A stretch of DNA of 64,000 bases from Phoronis australis (Eukaryota > Phoronida > Phoronidae). Position 1 is the first letter of the stretch. Each line of letters opens with the position of its first letter. The position numbers and the translations under genes are program-made. Location: NCBI GenBank assembly GCA_002633005.1, contig NMRA01000165.1, positions 96,280-160,279 on the forward strand, written 5' to 3'. Of this stretch, positions 20,721-64,000 are shown one piece after another. The notes below the pieces were generated by a model, which was given only the letters and a program-made list of their open reading frames with translations, had not been told where the DNA came from and did no database searches.

Positions 20721-22760
20721 TCATTCAGAGGTAAGATCAGGTATAGGAGGACTCTCCATTTCGTGCGATTTAAGATCTACTCTGCTGTCATCTACTACGT
20801 TAATCTGTGCTACTGGAGCCTGAACCTCGAAAGTCCTATCGTCTATATCTAACGTTTCCTCGTCAACTGCATTATCATCGTTAGAAGGCGCTCTGCTCAG
20901 CAAGTCAGCCATCGTATTGTCCTTCCCAGGGATATGTTTGATTTCAACGTCATAAGCCGAAATGAGTACCGACCATTGCGCCACTTTCTTATTTTGAATA
21001 TCGCTTTTGAGCAAATAGATGAGGGGCATGTGATCCGTGAAAAGTGTGATTTTGGAATTGTAAATGTAATGTTCGAATTTCTTAAGAGCCATCAACACCG
21101 CGAAACATTCCTTTTCAATGGTTGCCCCGCATTTCTGTGTGTCAGTCAGTTTTTGCGACATAAAATAGGTGGGTTTTTCGACGTCTTCGTCTGTACACTT
21201 TTGTACCAAACAAGCTCCAATTCCAAAATCACTCGCGTCTGTGTATATAGTGTAACTCAATTTGGGATCGGGATAATTTAGCATTGGAACTGCGGAAAGA
21301 TGTTCTTTGATTAATTTGAAAGCGTGTTCGCATTCAGGGGTCCATTTAAATCTGGCATATTTCTTTGTGAGTTCAGTCAATGGGGTCATATTGCCCGCTA
21401 AATTAGGAATAGACCTTCGATAGTATGACAGGATTCCTTGCAGTGCCCTTACTTCTTTTACCTTGGCTGGTCGTTTCATTGCTCTTATAGCCGAAATTTT
21501 GGCTGGGTCCGGGCGGATCCCTTCTTTATCTACTATGAAGCCCAGATAGCTCGTTTGAGGCTTGAGAAACTGACATTTGGACAATTTTAACTTCAAATTG
21601 TGTTCTCTGAGGCGTTGGAAAACAATTTTCAAGTGCTCAAGGTGTTCGGTAACACTTTTGCTGTAAATAATACAGTCATCGATATAGGCTCTAGGAAAAG
21701 GGAGTCCCTCTAAAACAATTGACATGAGTTCCTGGAAGAAACTGGGACTGTTACAAAGTCCGAATGGCATCACCTGAAATTGGTAAAGATTGTGACCCGT
21801 TGAAAACCCTGGGCAAAAGGCTGTCTTTTCCTTGTCATTAGGGTGCATTTGAATCTGCCAAAAACCACTACATAAATCTAATGAGCTGTAAGTGCAAGAG
21901 CTTCTGAGATCGTTCAGTATGTCATCAATTTTCGGTAGGAAGAATGAATAACCTTTAGTTACACTGTTCAATTTTCTATAATCTACACGAAACCTTACGC
22001 TACCATCTTTCTTGGTTACTAATACTATAGGTGAGCAATAGTTGGATCTAGAAGGTTCTATAACTTTTGCCGAAAGCATTTTATCCACCGCTTCTTTGGC
22101 TATTTGCTGTTTCGCTATCGGAAGCTGATAAGGCCTTTGCTTGACAATCGTGCCGTCCGGCACGTCTATGCGCATTTGTACCGTTTTCGTTTTCCCTAGA
22201 TCGAGGTCTGTTGCCGCGAAAACATCGCTATCCTGTTTTAATAATTCCTTCACTAAGTTACCATACTCATCAGGTGTATCAATTTCAGATAGGTCTAACT
22301 TTTGTTTACTAATCGACTGGGCTGATGCTGGTTTATCTAATACATTCACAATGTTTGCGTTACGCAACTCTTCAACCTGGCCTACTGCAACTCCTCGTTT
22401 TATCTTGATATACCGGCCAGAATTGTTGATTATCTCTAATGGAAATTTACCAGCTTTGCCTGGCTTTATTATTGCATTGGAAATGTACAAGCCAGATTCA
22501 TAATTTAGGAATCCGGTCGTCAAAGGTGAAACTTGGAATACTTGCCGTTTGTGGCTACCTCTGGCTGTGCAAATTCTGGCGCGACATACCATTTTGGAAT
22601 TGACAACAATTTCGTTGATTACTCTAGCATAAGATTTGACCAATGAGTCTTGAATTAGGGGTGTGTAAAATTCTTTTATCCGCAACATTCTAAGATCAAA
22701 GTATACACGACAATTATTCTTATGGAGAAAGTCTTTCCCGATTAGCATTCTTCGGTTCAC
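20721..22760 (-). CDS. Copy B reverse transcriptase / RNase H ORF (intact)
   Basis: An uninterrupted 679-codon frame spans the protease C-terminus (about residues 1-40, with IGKDFL), reverse transcriptase (about 190-370, with YIDD at 21675-21686 and the MPFGLCNSP motif) and Ty3-type RNase H (about 430-560, TDASDFGIGA). It ends in TGA just before integrase; copy A has a TGA at the same place. As a domain set it is typical of Ty3/gypsy pol and would synthesise DNA from the element RNA. The frame has survived while gag, integrase and env have not. Confidence 0.9.
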   Translation of the reverse strand: MNRRMLIGKDFLHKNNCRVYFDLRMLRIKEFYTPLIQDSLVKSYARVINEIVVNSKMVCRARICTARGSHKRQVFQVSPLTTGFLNYESGLYISNAIIKPGKAGKFPLEIINNSGRYIKIKRGVAVGQVEELRNANIVNVLDKPASAQSISKQKLDLSEIDTPDEYGNLVKELLKQDSDVFAATDLDLGKTKTVQMRIDVPDGTIVKQRPYQLPIAKQQIAKEAVDKMLSAKVIEPSRSNYCSPIVLVTKKDGSVRFRVDYRKLNSVTKGYSFFLPKIDDILNDLRSSCTYSSLDLCSGFWQIQMHPNDKEKTAFCPGFSTGHNLYQFQVMPFGLCNSPSFFQELMSIVLEGLPFPRAYIDDCIIYSKSVTEHLEHLKIVFQRLREHNLKLKLSKCQFLKPQTSYLGFIVDKEGIRPDPAKISAIRAMKRPAKVKEVRALQGILSYYRRSIPNLAGNMTPLTELTKKYARFKWTPECEHAFKLIKEHLSAVPMLNYPDPKLSYTIYTDASDFGIGACLVQKCTDEDVEKPTYFMSQKLTDTQKCGATIEKECFAVLMALKKFEHYIYNSKITLFTDHMPLIYLLKSDIQNKKVAQWSVLISAYDVEIKHIPGKDNTMADLLSRAPSNDDNAVDEETLDIDDRTFEVQAPVAQINVVDDSRVDLKSHEMESPPIPDLTSE

Positions 22761-23015
22761 ATCACGAATTACAACAAAATCATGTTTGAGAATATTGTTT
22801 CCAATTTTTCAATTCAACATGACGCAAGCGAGGACATTTAACCGTTAATTATTTGCTGTCTGCACTACAGGTTTTCGATTGACCATTTCTACTAGGCCTT
22901 TTCGTTTAAGTTCCTCAAACGTAACTTCCGATATAACCGAAATTGCAGCACCCGATTCTATTAATGCCCTGACTCGCGTCTGTCCCACTTGTACTTGAAT
23001 ACTATCCTCGCTTCC
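22761..23015 (-). pseudogene. Copy B protease remnant
   Basis: The region reads VRALIESGAAISVISEVTF around 22947-22964, the aspartic-protease active-site strand, but with Glu in place of the usual catalytic Asp (D-S/T-G). Frame breaks separate it from gag upstream and from the RT frame downstream. Copy A lacks most of this segment (compare 3720-3760), so A and B differ by a deletion here. Confidence 0.6.
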
Positions 23016-23049
23016 CAAAAAACATAAAGTTACTACGTCATCCTGACCC

Positions 23050-23992
23050 GCGGAAGCTCTCTAGTCAGTGCTTATTAGTTTCCCTGGGGTTTAGCGTCAT
23101 TTGGTGTGGTATCAGCAGGGCTTGGGTTGTCAGAGTAGTTAACCGGATTTTGGTTCGTTTGGGTGGCCAAAAATCATTTAAAACGGAAAATATCTCGTTT
23201 CATGTGACCAGGTTTTTTACAAAAGAAGCATCTGATTGAATTCTCTAGGGCGTTAACAGTTCTGGGCGCCCGACAGTCTCTCGTTCTATGACCCGTCCTG
23301 TTGCAAATTCTGCATCTTTGATTTGTCAATGTCCATAGGAGTGACTTCCCTGTTATCTCCCAGTTTTAAATTCATTCGCGCCCAAAGGTGTATTTCTTGG
23401 ACAGCGACTTTAAGGTTGTCCCTGAGAGTTATTGGAACTGAACGTAAGACGTGCTCTCTTATTCTTGCGTCCCGGAGACCATCCACAAAAAAACCAATTA
23501 ATTGTTCTTGTAGAACATCCAGTGCCGCTTGATCGTCAAATGCTTTGCGTGCCGCAGACAACAGTCGTTCGCCATACATTTGCACGCTTTCGTTTGGTCG
23601 TTGCCTAATTGATTTCAATCGACCGAACGCCAGACTTTTGTCTGTGATAGGGGCAAAACGTAACTTAAGTTCTGCTTTAAACTGCTCATATTTGCATTGT
23701 GGGTGGTCTGTCATATAACGTTTAATGAATGCCGAAACTTCACCCCCCGATCTTTGATATGCAATCAAAATCTGCTTTCTGGGGTCCATATTGGGGAAAT
23801 GACGGCCATCTTTTCTATCTCCGCTCACCCACGCTCGAAACCCATGAACATCTCCTGAGAAAACGAGGATATTTGACGCCAGTGACGTCTCACTCATGGA
23901 ATTCATGGCATTGGTAACATCTCTGGTGATATACCAGCAAGTCCCGTTAAAACTTCAGCTAAATCTACAGTTGGTTGTTGCTGATGTGCCAT
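23050..23992 (-). pseudogene. Copy B gag, broken
   Basis: ATG at 23992-23990 begins a short frame that a one-base deletion near 23930 sends to a stop. The main gag frame (23286-23906) holds the conserved capsid-like segment (VSAFIKRYMTDHP, YGERLLSAARKAF). The nucleocapsid follows in another frame near 23165-23310, where the last Cys of one knuckle is Ile (CFFCKKPGHMKRDI), which would weaken zinc binding. Confidence 0.8.
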
Positions 23993-24095
23993 ACTGCTTA
24001 GTGTTCAGACTATGCTAACTACTACACTACTTAGATATATCGTCTCGCTCGCAAGAAATTAAAAAGAGTCTCAAAACTTTAACACCGGGTTTAAA

Positions 24096-24111
24096 CCGGG
24101 CCACGGCACCA
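24096..24111 (-). promoter_or_regulatory. Primer-binding-site candidate of element B
   Basis: The element strand reads TGGTGCCGTGGCCCGG, 11 nt inside the LTR. The TGG start matches the complement of a tRNA CCA end; the tRNA is not identified. Confidence 0.6.
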
Positions 24112-24678
24112 AAAAGAACTCGTGTGGTATATCAATGCGTGTTGTGGCCAACAGATGGCGCGCTCGTGGTAATAACTAAAAGAACACACGAATACCTTAA
24201 CAATAGAATACGTCAATTAATATGCAGCGTTGTGATTTACAAACAATAGATTACATCGAGTTGTGAGACTGACGACTGTTCGAATGAAGCGATATATCGT
24301 TACAGGTGAAAGTATTAATCTACAGTGCCACCAGTTACCCGCAGCTGGGAGTAATATATTGGTCATAGCCCGTAGCTACCACACACGTTAGTGAAGTACA
24401 AGTCGCAACATGAACTGACCCTGTAAAACAATCACTAGACTGGTTCAAACTGACTAACAGGCTGAGACCAACACCTGTATTAATTAGTTTTTATTCCTTG
24501 ACTCTTCTATTCCACTTTTGATCACTAATCTGGTTTTCCTCGTCTTTGCTGTTGGCTCCTCCTAGAGATCAGGTCTGGGTCTGATTCACGGTTTTCGTCT
24601 CGGTCTAGGTCTGGTCTGGGTCTTGTTCTCGGTCTGCCTCGGTCTTGGTCTAACTCTCCTTGATAGCCAATGCCTTAA

Positions 24679-26271
24679 AGGAGAATGCCACTCGATTTAA
24701 TTAGTCTTTTTCGCCGTCTTAATCAGTATATATCCACATCGCCTCGCATACGGTCGACCTTACCTTGCCAAGAGGTGTCGCGTTAACCTGTGAGGAAGGT
24801 GAGAAACGACGCTAGCGACGTCAATGGTTCATATGCAAAGTGAATGCCGCTATGTTGCGGTGCTTCGTTCCCGCTTGTCTGCGAACAAAGCAGCTGCGAG
24901 GAAAGGGGGTATATCGTTTTCTTTACTTCCTCGAGAGCCCGAAATGCTTAGGAAGTGGCTCATGGTAGTGAAGAATGAAGTGTACGCTGTAAATAGCAAG
25001 TATGAAGCCGTGAAACATCTCCGTGCCTGTGGCCTGCCGACGTCGACAGTGCCTGACGAATGCCGACTTACCAAATAACTCCATACGTTCCGTTGTCTGA
25101 GCTTGTTCACGGCGCCTCTCTAGTATTTCTTCATCACTGTATTCCTGTTCGAATTAATAGATCCACCTGCGAAGTCGGGACTGATGAGCTCTAGCTCGTC
25201 CTAAGTCGGGATCTTGCGAGTTGCCATGTTGGCGTTTATTACCGTAGAGCGTTCTGTTTCAAAATGAATTATTCTCCCCCTAACCAATACTTATATAAAA
25301 CTTAAACAAAGTCTGTCTCATTAGGTGCAATTTGTAATGCCTGTGGAGTGTTCGTGAGTTCAAATGATTTGAGAAGCCAGCCATAAATAAATCACTGCGT
25401 TACCGGCTTTAGGTGCCGGCGGCAATAAAACTAATTGACGGGACACCGAGGGCGTGTGAGCTCATGCTAGTTTAGTGTTTGCCGGCAGAAACTGTTGTGA
25501 AACAACTCGATTTCCATCCCACGACCAGGTGTTAGGGTAATCTTTATTTACATTGATGATTGTCAATGTACAACTTCTGCCCTGACGGTGCTGTGGCCAA
25601 AGCGGAACCTGAATTCGCGGCCCCCGACGAGTAAGTAGATTTGCAGTTTCGTGGCTAATTCACCAACGTAATCACGTGCACATTACTTTGGCTCACTACT
25701 ATAGTATTTTCTTAACTGGAAGTTTACTTTCCACTGATCTTTGGCTGGTTGATGTTCGTGATGTCTGATCAGTTTCCAAGCCACTGGCCGAATAACAAAC
25801 GTTTTGTGTTTAGAACTCAAAAAATCACAAGTCTAAACAACACAGATCTTGGTTCTTCTGTCTGTATCTCATGGAAAATACTTCGAAATTATCTCCGAAC
25901 AGACCCCAAACTCCTGCTACGTACCTTATTGGCCTGCCAACTTTGTAGGCTACGGTGTGTCCAAATACCAACAAATCCGTAAGAGCGAAATAAAACAACA
26001 CGTTTTTATAAGAACTCGGTGTATTTTTAAGGGTTTTACATCGAAGTTTGATGGTCTATTGGTGTTGAACGATTACTTCAAGCAATAAGCTGACACCAGT
26101 AGCCCATTTTGTGAACTGCTGAACAGACTGCGTGTGAACCCGATGACGTCATTGGATAATTTCAACACCTCCGTCTGCCGTCAGGTAACGCAACCGTACG
26201 TGTCCTAATGGAGTAGAACTATTCGATCTAAATTGATACAAATTAGGTTGTTTTTTGGGTGGCATGCTCCT
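24679..26271. mobile_element. Kolobok-like DNA transposon (TTAA target), copy 2
   Basis: Inverted ends AGGAGAATGCCAC / AGGAGCATGCCAC are flanked by perfect TTAA duplications (24675-24678 and 26272-26275). The intact LTR shows a single TTAA there. It is inverted relative to copy 1 at 4938 and lacks that copy's 1.17-kb inner insertion. It carries the same THAP-like frame and no transposase core. Confidence 0.78.
24824..25078 (+). pseudogene. THAP-domain remnant in Kolobok-like copy 2
   Basis: An 84-residue frame with GGISFSLLPREPEMLRKWL and NSKYEAVKHL is homologous to 7374-7625. The hydrophobic-LP-x6-RKWL arrangement is that of a THAP domain, a DNA-binding module found in P-element and Kolobok transposases. 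The first cysteine pair is absent, so it is a relic or a truncated exon. Confidence 0.5.
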
Positions 26272-26540
26272 TTAAATACTGTTCTAGCCGGCATCGTATG
26301 ATGGGCCCATCTCGTGACGGTTAAAGTCCCTGGTCAGAGTTTGCACGTGACACTTGCATAACAATTAATTAACTTGAATGGAACTTACCCAACAAAATCA
26401 AATCAGCTGACTATTGAAACAATTCTTGCATAACACCTGTGATAATCTGTGCTACAGCCAAAGATACGATTGCAATGCACTTTTAATTTTCGGAAACCTT
26501 AATTAAATGCAAAGGTCCTAGCCTCATTATATTACACATT

Positions 26541-27718
26541 GAAAAGTGTTGAAATGAAATGCTTTTACCACTTACAAATCCATATCGGAGGAGCAATGCC
26601 AGGACGAGATTAAACTATATTTAAAGACAGTGTGGTCCTTAAAATTTATCACTTCAGTAAAAACTGCAGAGGAGATCCTACCCTGATAGCGAATGTAGGA
26701 AAACATGCCCCCTATCCCCTGCATCCCCCTGAACAAGGTATACTCCTGTACCTTCTTGGCAACATGAAGTATTTTTTACTAAAAAATAAAACAAGTCAAA
26801 AGTATAACGCATAATTCTGTTTATTCTTGATAACAACACGACATAAAGCTGGCCGCAACAATCCACAGGCCATCAGCCAAGAACATGGTGACCAGATGTC
26901 TTCTTTAAATATTGGAACACCATAGTAACAGGTTATCGCAATGCAACACAGTGCGGAACTAACAGCTGATGTAGTTAAACAAACATAGTATATTTTTACT
27001 GTTCATTGGTTTCATATAAAATATGTAAAGAAATATGGAATGGATCATTGAAGGAAGTCGGAATGAAAGTAACCCTTTAGTGCCACCTGTTGTTGGTCTA
27101 GGAAATGTTCATGGCATCACTGAACTTGGAATGCAGAGTTATGTATTCGCATCAACAAATAGTAAAAAAATATGATAAAAATAACCCCTCAGTTTCACAG
27201 AATCAATAAAATGATATATTTCCAGAATATAAATCAAATTTACCATCAGTCTAAATCTAAAAATTGCTTCAGATCACATATGTTGATAGATATAGCACAG
27301 TAAAAATATTCAAATTCACAGTAAAGCATCGAAAACCCCTAATAAATTACTTATCGAAATCACAGTTTCATCGTAATTCTGATATTAAATGCATCATTCC
27401 TCCTGAACTGGAAGAATTACCTTTTCCCTTACACATCATTAGGAATGCAGTCAGTAAAAAGACAACATGTTAGACAGTAGACGATACCAGACAATGTGAG
27501 TTTAAACTAAGAAAGCTCAGAGAGAAGCCATATTTGAGTGCACAAGGTTCAACAAAACTGCACTCTGAACAAACAAGCGGAATAAGGGCCGACAAGGAAA
27601 AAGACTAGTGCAGACGCATAAGCAAGCATGACCAAACATTGAACACAAGTGAACATCTTTGTGACAACATAAAAATGTTTGTAGGAAAACAACAGACTGC
27701 ACTAAACTCTGACCGACA
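26541..27718. other. Region between element B and the myosin VI stop codon
   Basis: Probably includes the myosin VI 3' UTR (minus strand). A minus-strand AATAAA is at 26820-26825, about 900 nt past the stop. No ORF with recognised content was found. Confidence 0.45.
26820..26825 (-). terminator. Candidate polyadenylation signal of the myosin VI gene
   Basis: AATAAA on the minus strand, the only canonical hexamer I see between the stop codon and element B. Position is the only support. Confidence 0.35.
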
Positions 27719-61267
<33,549 letters not shown>

Positions 61268-61275
61268 TGTCACAC

Positions 61276-63642
61276 CTGAACACGAGAAGATAATCAATAT
61301 ATGTATGTACGACATATAAATAAATTTTTCAATCCTTTATTGATTTTTTTTCAATTTTCAACTAACATTAAAAACAGTTCAAAAAAATTATTAAGTGAAA
61401 TGTACCAGGAAATACCGGGTATATTGCCAGCTGATTCACACATACAATCACGTTTCGTTAACATCAACTCACCAATTTAGGACACAATATGGTGGACAAT
61501 TGAAATATTATTTTAAAATTTTTTCAATAAAGATAGGTAGCACCAAATAAAGACTTTAAGTCTCAGCTTCTATATCGAAGGGCCACTTGAAGAAAAACTT
61601 AATTACAAGGGGGAGAATATTTGTTCGAGATGGAAGGAATTAAAGACATCAACGGCTTCCTAGTAAGTAAGTAAGTAAAATATTTATTTTACATTCGTAT
61701 AAAATAGGTTTAATAACTGCAAAACAGTAGCACAGTGTTAGTGACTGAGGTGTCCCTCTGATGCGCAAGAGGTATAACAACGTGACATTGATGTTTTAAT
61801 CCGTGTGAGGCACAATTCGTCGAAAAGCCTCTGGCGCATGAAGGGCCTGTAGGAGCATCACAGTCTCTAGTAATAGCCTAAGTAGGACCAGCTAGAGTCA
61901 GTGGTCACTGTCTAGTCTTCATACAGCAAGCTAGTTGGCTAATTAGTTTGAGTTGGAAGGAATTAAAGACATCAGCGGCCTCGCCAGGTGTCCCTCTGCG
62001 TGCAAATGGTATTTGCAACAACGTGACTTTGATGCTTTAATCAGTGTGAGGCGTAATTCACCGAAAAGCCTCTGATGTATGAAGCGCCTCCGGGAGTTTT
62101 AACCGTCCCGACGGCCAGTCGAGACGGTGGCACTGTGTACAGCACTGCATGGTCGGTTATAACGATTCTTAATTTTGAGAACCAGATTCATCCACTGAAT
62201 AATGGTCCCATGACTGCCTGATTCTCGAAATCAAGGACCGCTATATCCGACAAGTGACAGTGTACCTTGGCTCAGAAGAGAAATCAAATGCAAGTCTGTA
62301 CTGCTGTGTGTGAACTCAACATCGGGTATGCGTGAACTAATTGGAATACATGAGGAAACTTGACAAGTTCACTCATATAATTCACATGCATAAAAATTTG
62401 CACTGCACTAAACCAAATTATATGTTAATAAAATAACGTAAAATTCAACTTAATTAATATTTTTTCAGCTATTGGCGATCTTATTCACCAAACAATAATT
62501 GTTTTATCTAATCACAAATTCCTCCTATTCCTTGACACAAGTTACGGTAAAGGAGAAAATGAGTGATTATAAGGCCAATAATTACAAAAATTCTTTACAC
62601 TGAACAAAAAATTTCACCTGATTGCCCAAATATATGTTCTATTCCAAGTTAACGCATACGCGATTAAGGAGGCAGGATTCCAAGTTCACGCACAGCATGT
62701 ATACAGTATAGGATAGTACCACTTGTTTCATTTCAGCCTCAGGTTGAAGTCAGAATCTCAAACTGTGGAATGAGAAGATGAGGTCTGATTGAAAATCTAA
62801 AGACGTTGACACACTATAGCAAAACCTACCACAAACCGGTACAATCAACGACCTGCTCTTTTGCTCTTTCTTCGCAAACGATTTCCTGGTCCAAACCTCC
62901 CGACCGGCTGGTGACCAAATAACTTCCAGGTGTAAATATAAATCATCCGACACATAACTTGGTAGCAAATAAGCTTGGAAAAACACATTTAAAAGATTGA
63001 GTATAAAATAGAGTACCATTCCTTGTTTGTTTTTTAAATAAAACTCACGATTGTCAGTTGGAATAATTTATTTCTTTGTGTTTTCAAGTCTGGAAAGTAA
63101 ACAACACATTGCGTAGTAATATAATGACGTGAAGGTTGATGAAAAAGCGACATCTTTTGAAGCGACACTACAACATCCGTTTGGGCCGTGTTCAGCCAGA
63201 GACCGTACCCTTTGACACAGCGTCACCTATACTGCAAACTTTCGTTTAGCACTGTGATAGACAAGAGAGAGAGAGAGAGAGAAAACGCATTATTTACAGT
63301 ACATAATTATAATACATTGATTAAAATTTGATTTCAATTAGGAGGCCTTCTAAAGGTAATTGACCGCTGATAAGAAGGTCCCCTGTACAAGATAAACAAA
63401 TGGAAATGCAAAAATCAGTAGGAATACTTAAGAAAACAGTGAATTAAGTTAGTGCGGCTGAAAACGACCGACACGCCAGGAACCAAGAAGTAAACTGGCA
63501 CAGCTCAGGAGATTTTGAGAATACAATTAGATACTGTTACATATGAAGCAATTGGAAATATGACAAACTGGATCGTAGTTGCTAATAATAAAATTGGTTA
63601 AGAACCTGGAGAATGCTTGCAAAGAATGCGTTTTTATTATAT
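61276..63642. other. Region upstream of myosin VI exon 1
   Basis: Should contain the promoter and 5' UTR exon(s). A donor-like ATC|GTGAGT lies at about 63050 on the minus strand but cannot be proved. Also holds AAGT microsatellite (61662-61680), an imperfect duplication of about 115 bp at 61748 and 61986 (period 238), and a (GA)n tract at 63263-63283. Confidence 0.5.
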
Positions 63643-63999
63643 TTAGAGCAGAGACTGGCCCGGTATTTCGTTGTTGTTTATAAGTCGAGGAATCTGAAAT
63701 CTAATACAGGCTCTTGATGACAATTTGTTGGACGGAGGAATTAAAATTTTGTGTTGTATTGTCGGTATAGTAGCTGAGTATTGATTCAGGTATGTAGGAG
63801 TTTTAATGTGTCTGGTTGGCTTATATTGGATGGGTTTACTAAAGAAGTTGTTAGTGTAAAAATACTTAGGAAGCTGATTATTGAGGAATTTGTAGTAAAA
63901 TTTTGCAGTTGAGATTTTAAAGATGTCTTGAACTAGAGGGAGGCGAAGTTCCTTACATATGGGCAGAGAGTGAGCATTATAACTGGAATTTGATATATT
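63643..63999 (-). mobile_element. C-terminal fragment of a non-LTR retrotransposon ORF2-like protein
   Basis: A frame open to the window edge (118 codons, no internal ATG needed, stop TAA at 63643-63645) includes HSLPICKELRLPLVQDIFKI, KFYYKFLNNQLPKYF and a later ARG-x-Phe type ending. This pattern resembles the region after the RT domain in jockey/CR1-like elements. It continues beyond the window, so the upstream RT motifs that would confirm this are not visible. Confidence 0.5.
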
Positions 64000-64000
64000 C

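Larger units (their letters stand above)
14725..26536 (-). mobile_element. Complete env-bearing Ty3/gypsy-type retroelement, copy B
   Basis: The two LTRs (14725-15545 and 24123-26536) both begin TGTGGTATATCA and end TATTACA on the plus strand, and the element is flanked by CATT at 14721-14724 and 26537-26540. In element order it has PBS, gag, protease remnant, RT/RNase H, integrase, acidic tail, env-like gene, polypurine tract and 3' LTR. Two later insertions are present: a Kolobok-like transposon in the 5' LTR and an 860-bp DNA element next to the polypurine tract. Only RT/RNase H and the tail remain open; gag, integrase and env are broken. The pol/env order and env type are like insect errantiviruses (Metaviridae). 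Confidence 0.93.
24123..26536 (-). repeat. 5' LTR of element B, split by a nested transposon
   Basis: Matches the 3' LTR at 14725-15545 at both ends; a 1.6-kb insertion interrupts it at 24679-26271. The 31-bp unit is doubled from 24338. The right edge TATTACA is followed by CATT, the target duplication. Confidence 0.92.

Noticed and set aside
62750-63019. 89-codon minus frame upstream of myosin VI as an N-terminal exon
   Set aside because: Exon 1 already starts with the family-typical Met and sequence; this frame has no similarity and no matching splice phase.

Overview
This is nuclear DNA from an animal, most likely a marine invertebrate; the sequence does not settle the phylum. Introns are spliced (GT-AG), one large gene is a clear class VI myosin, much of the window is nested transposable elements, and short N-runs mark scaffold gaps. 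There is no sign of bacterial gene organisation.

Positions 1-26.5 kb are mostly transposons. Two related Ty3/gypsy-type (Metaviridae) retroelements lie on the minus strand. Element A (1-8475) runs off the left edge and is heavily mutated. Element B (14725-26536) is complete: it has LTRs at both ends, a 4-bp target duplication (CATT), a primer-binding-site candidate, a polypurine tract, gag, pol, an acidic tail ORF and a broken env-like gene resembling the F-type fusion proteins of errantiviruses and baculoviruses. Each 5' LTR carries its own insertion of one TTAA-targeting, Kolobok-like DNA transposon with a THAP-domain remnant, in opposite orientations at different sites. Between A and B are a 1.15-kb tandem repeat pair (8478-10589) and one intronless aldo-keto reductase gene on the plus strand (11430-12389) with its catalytic tetrad present.

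Positions 26.5-61.3 kb hold a myosin VI gene on the minus strand. I place 26 coding exons with consistent phase: 25 give residues 1-1033 (motor, converter, insert 2/IQ, three-helix and charged helical regions), and a final exon gives the C-terminal 63 residues of the cargo-binding domain. The exons for roughly 180 residues in between, including the WWY-type region, were not found; a 23-N gap lies in that interval.

The introns hold several notable structures: tandem duplications that copy 5' splice sites of two exons; a 250-bp duplication joined at an N; palindromic TA-flanked MITEs; and, inside one MITE, a 1348-bp insertion with a 5-bp duplication, an intact Gag ORF and LTR arms in inverted rather than direct orientation. 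This gag-only fold-back is the most unusual object in the window. The right edge (61.3-64 kb) holds repeats and the 3' end of a non-LTR retrotransposon-like ORF.
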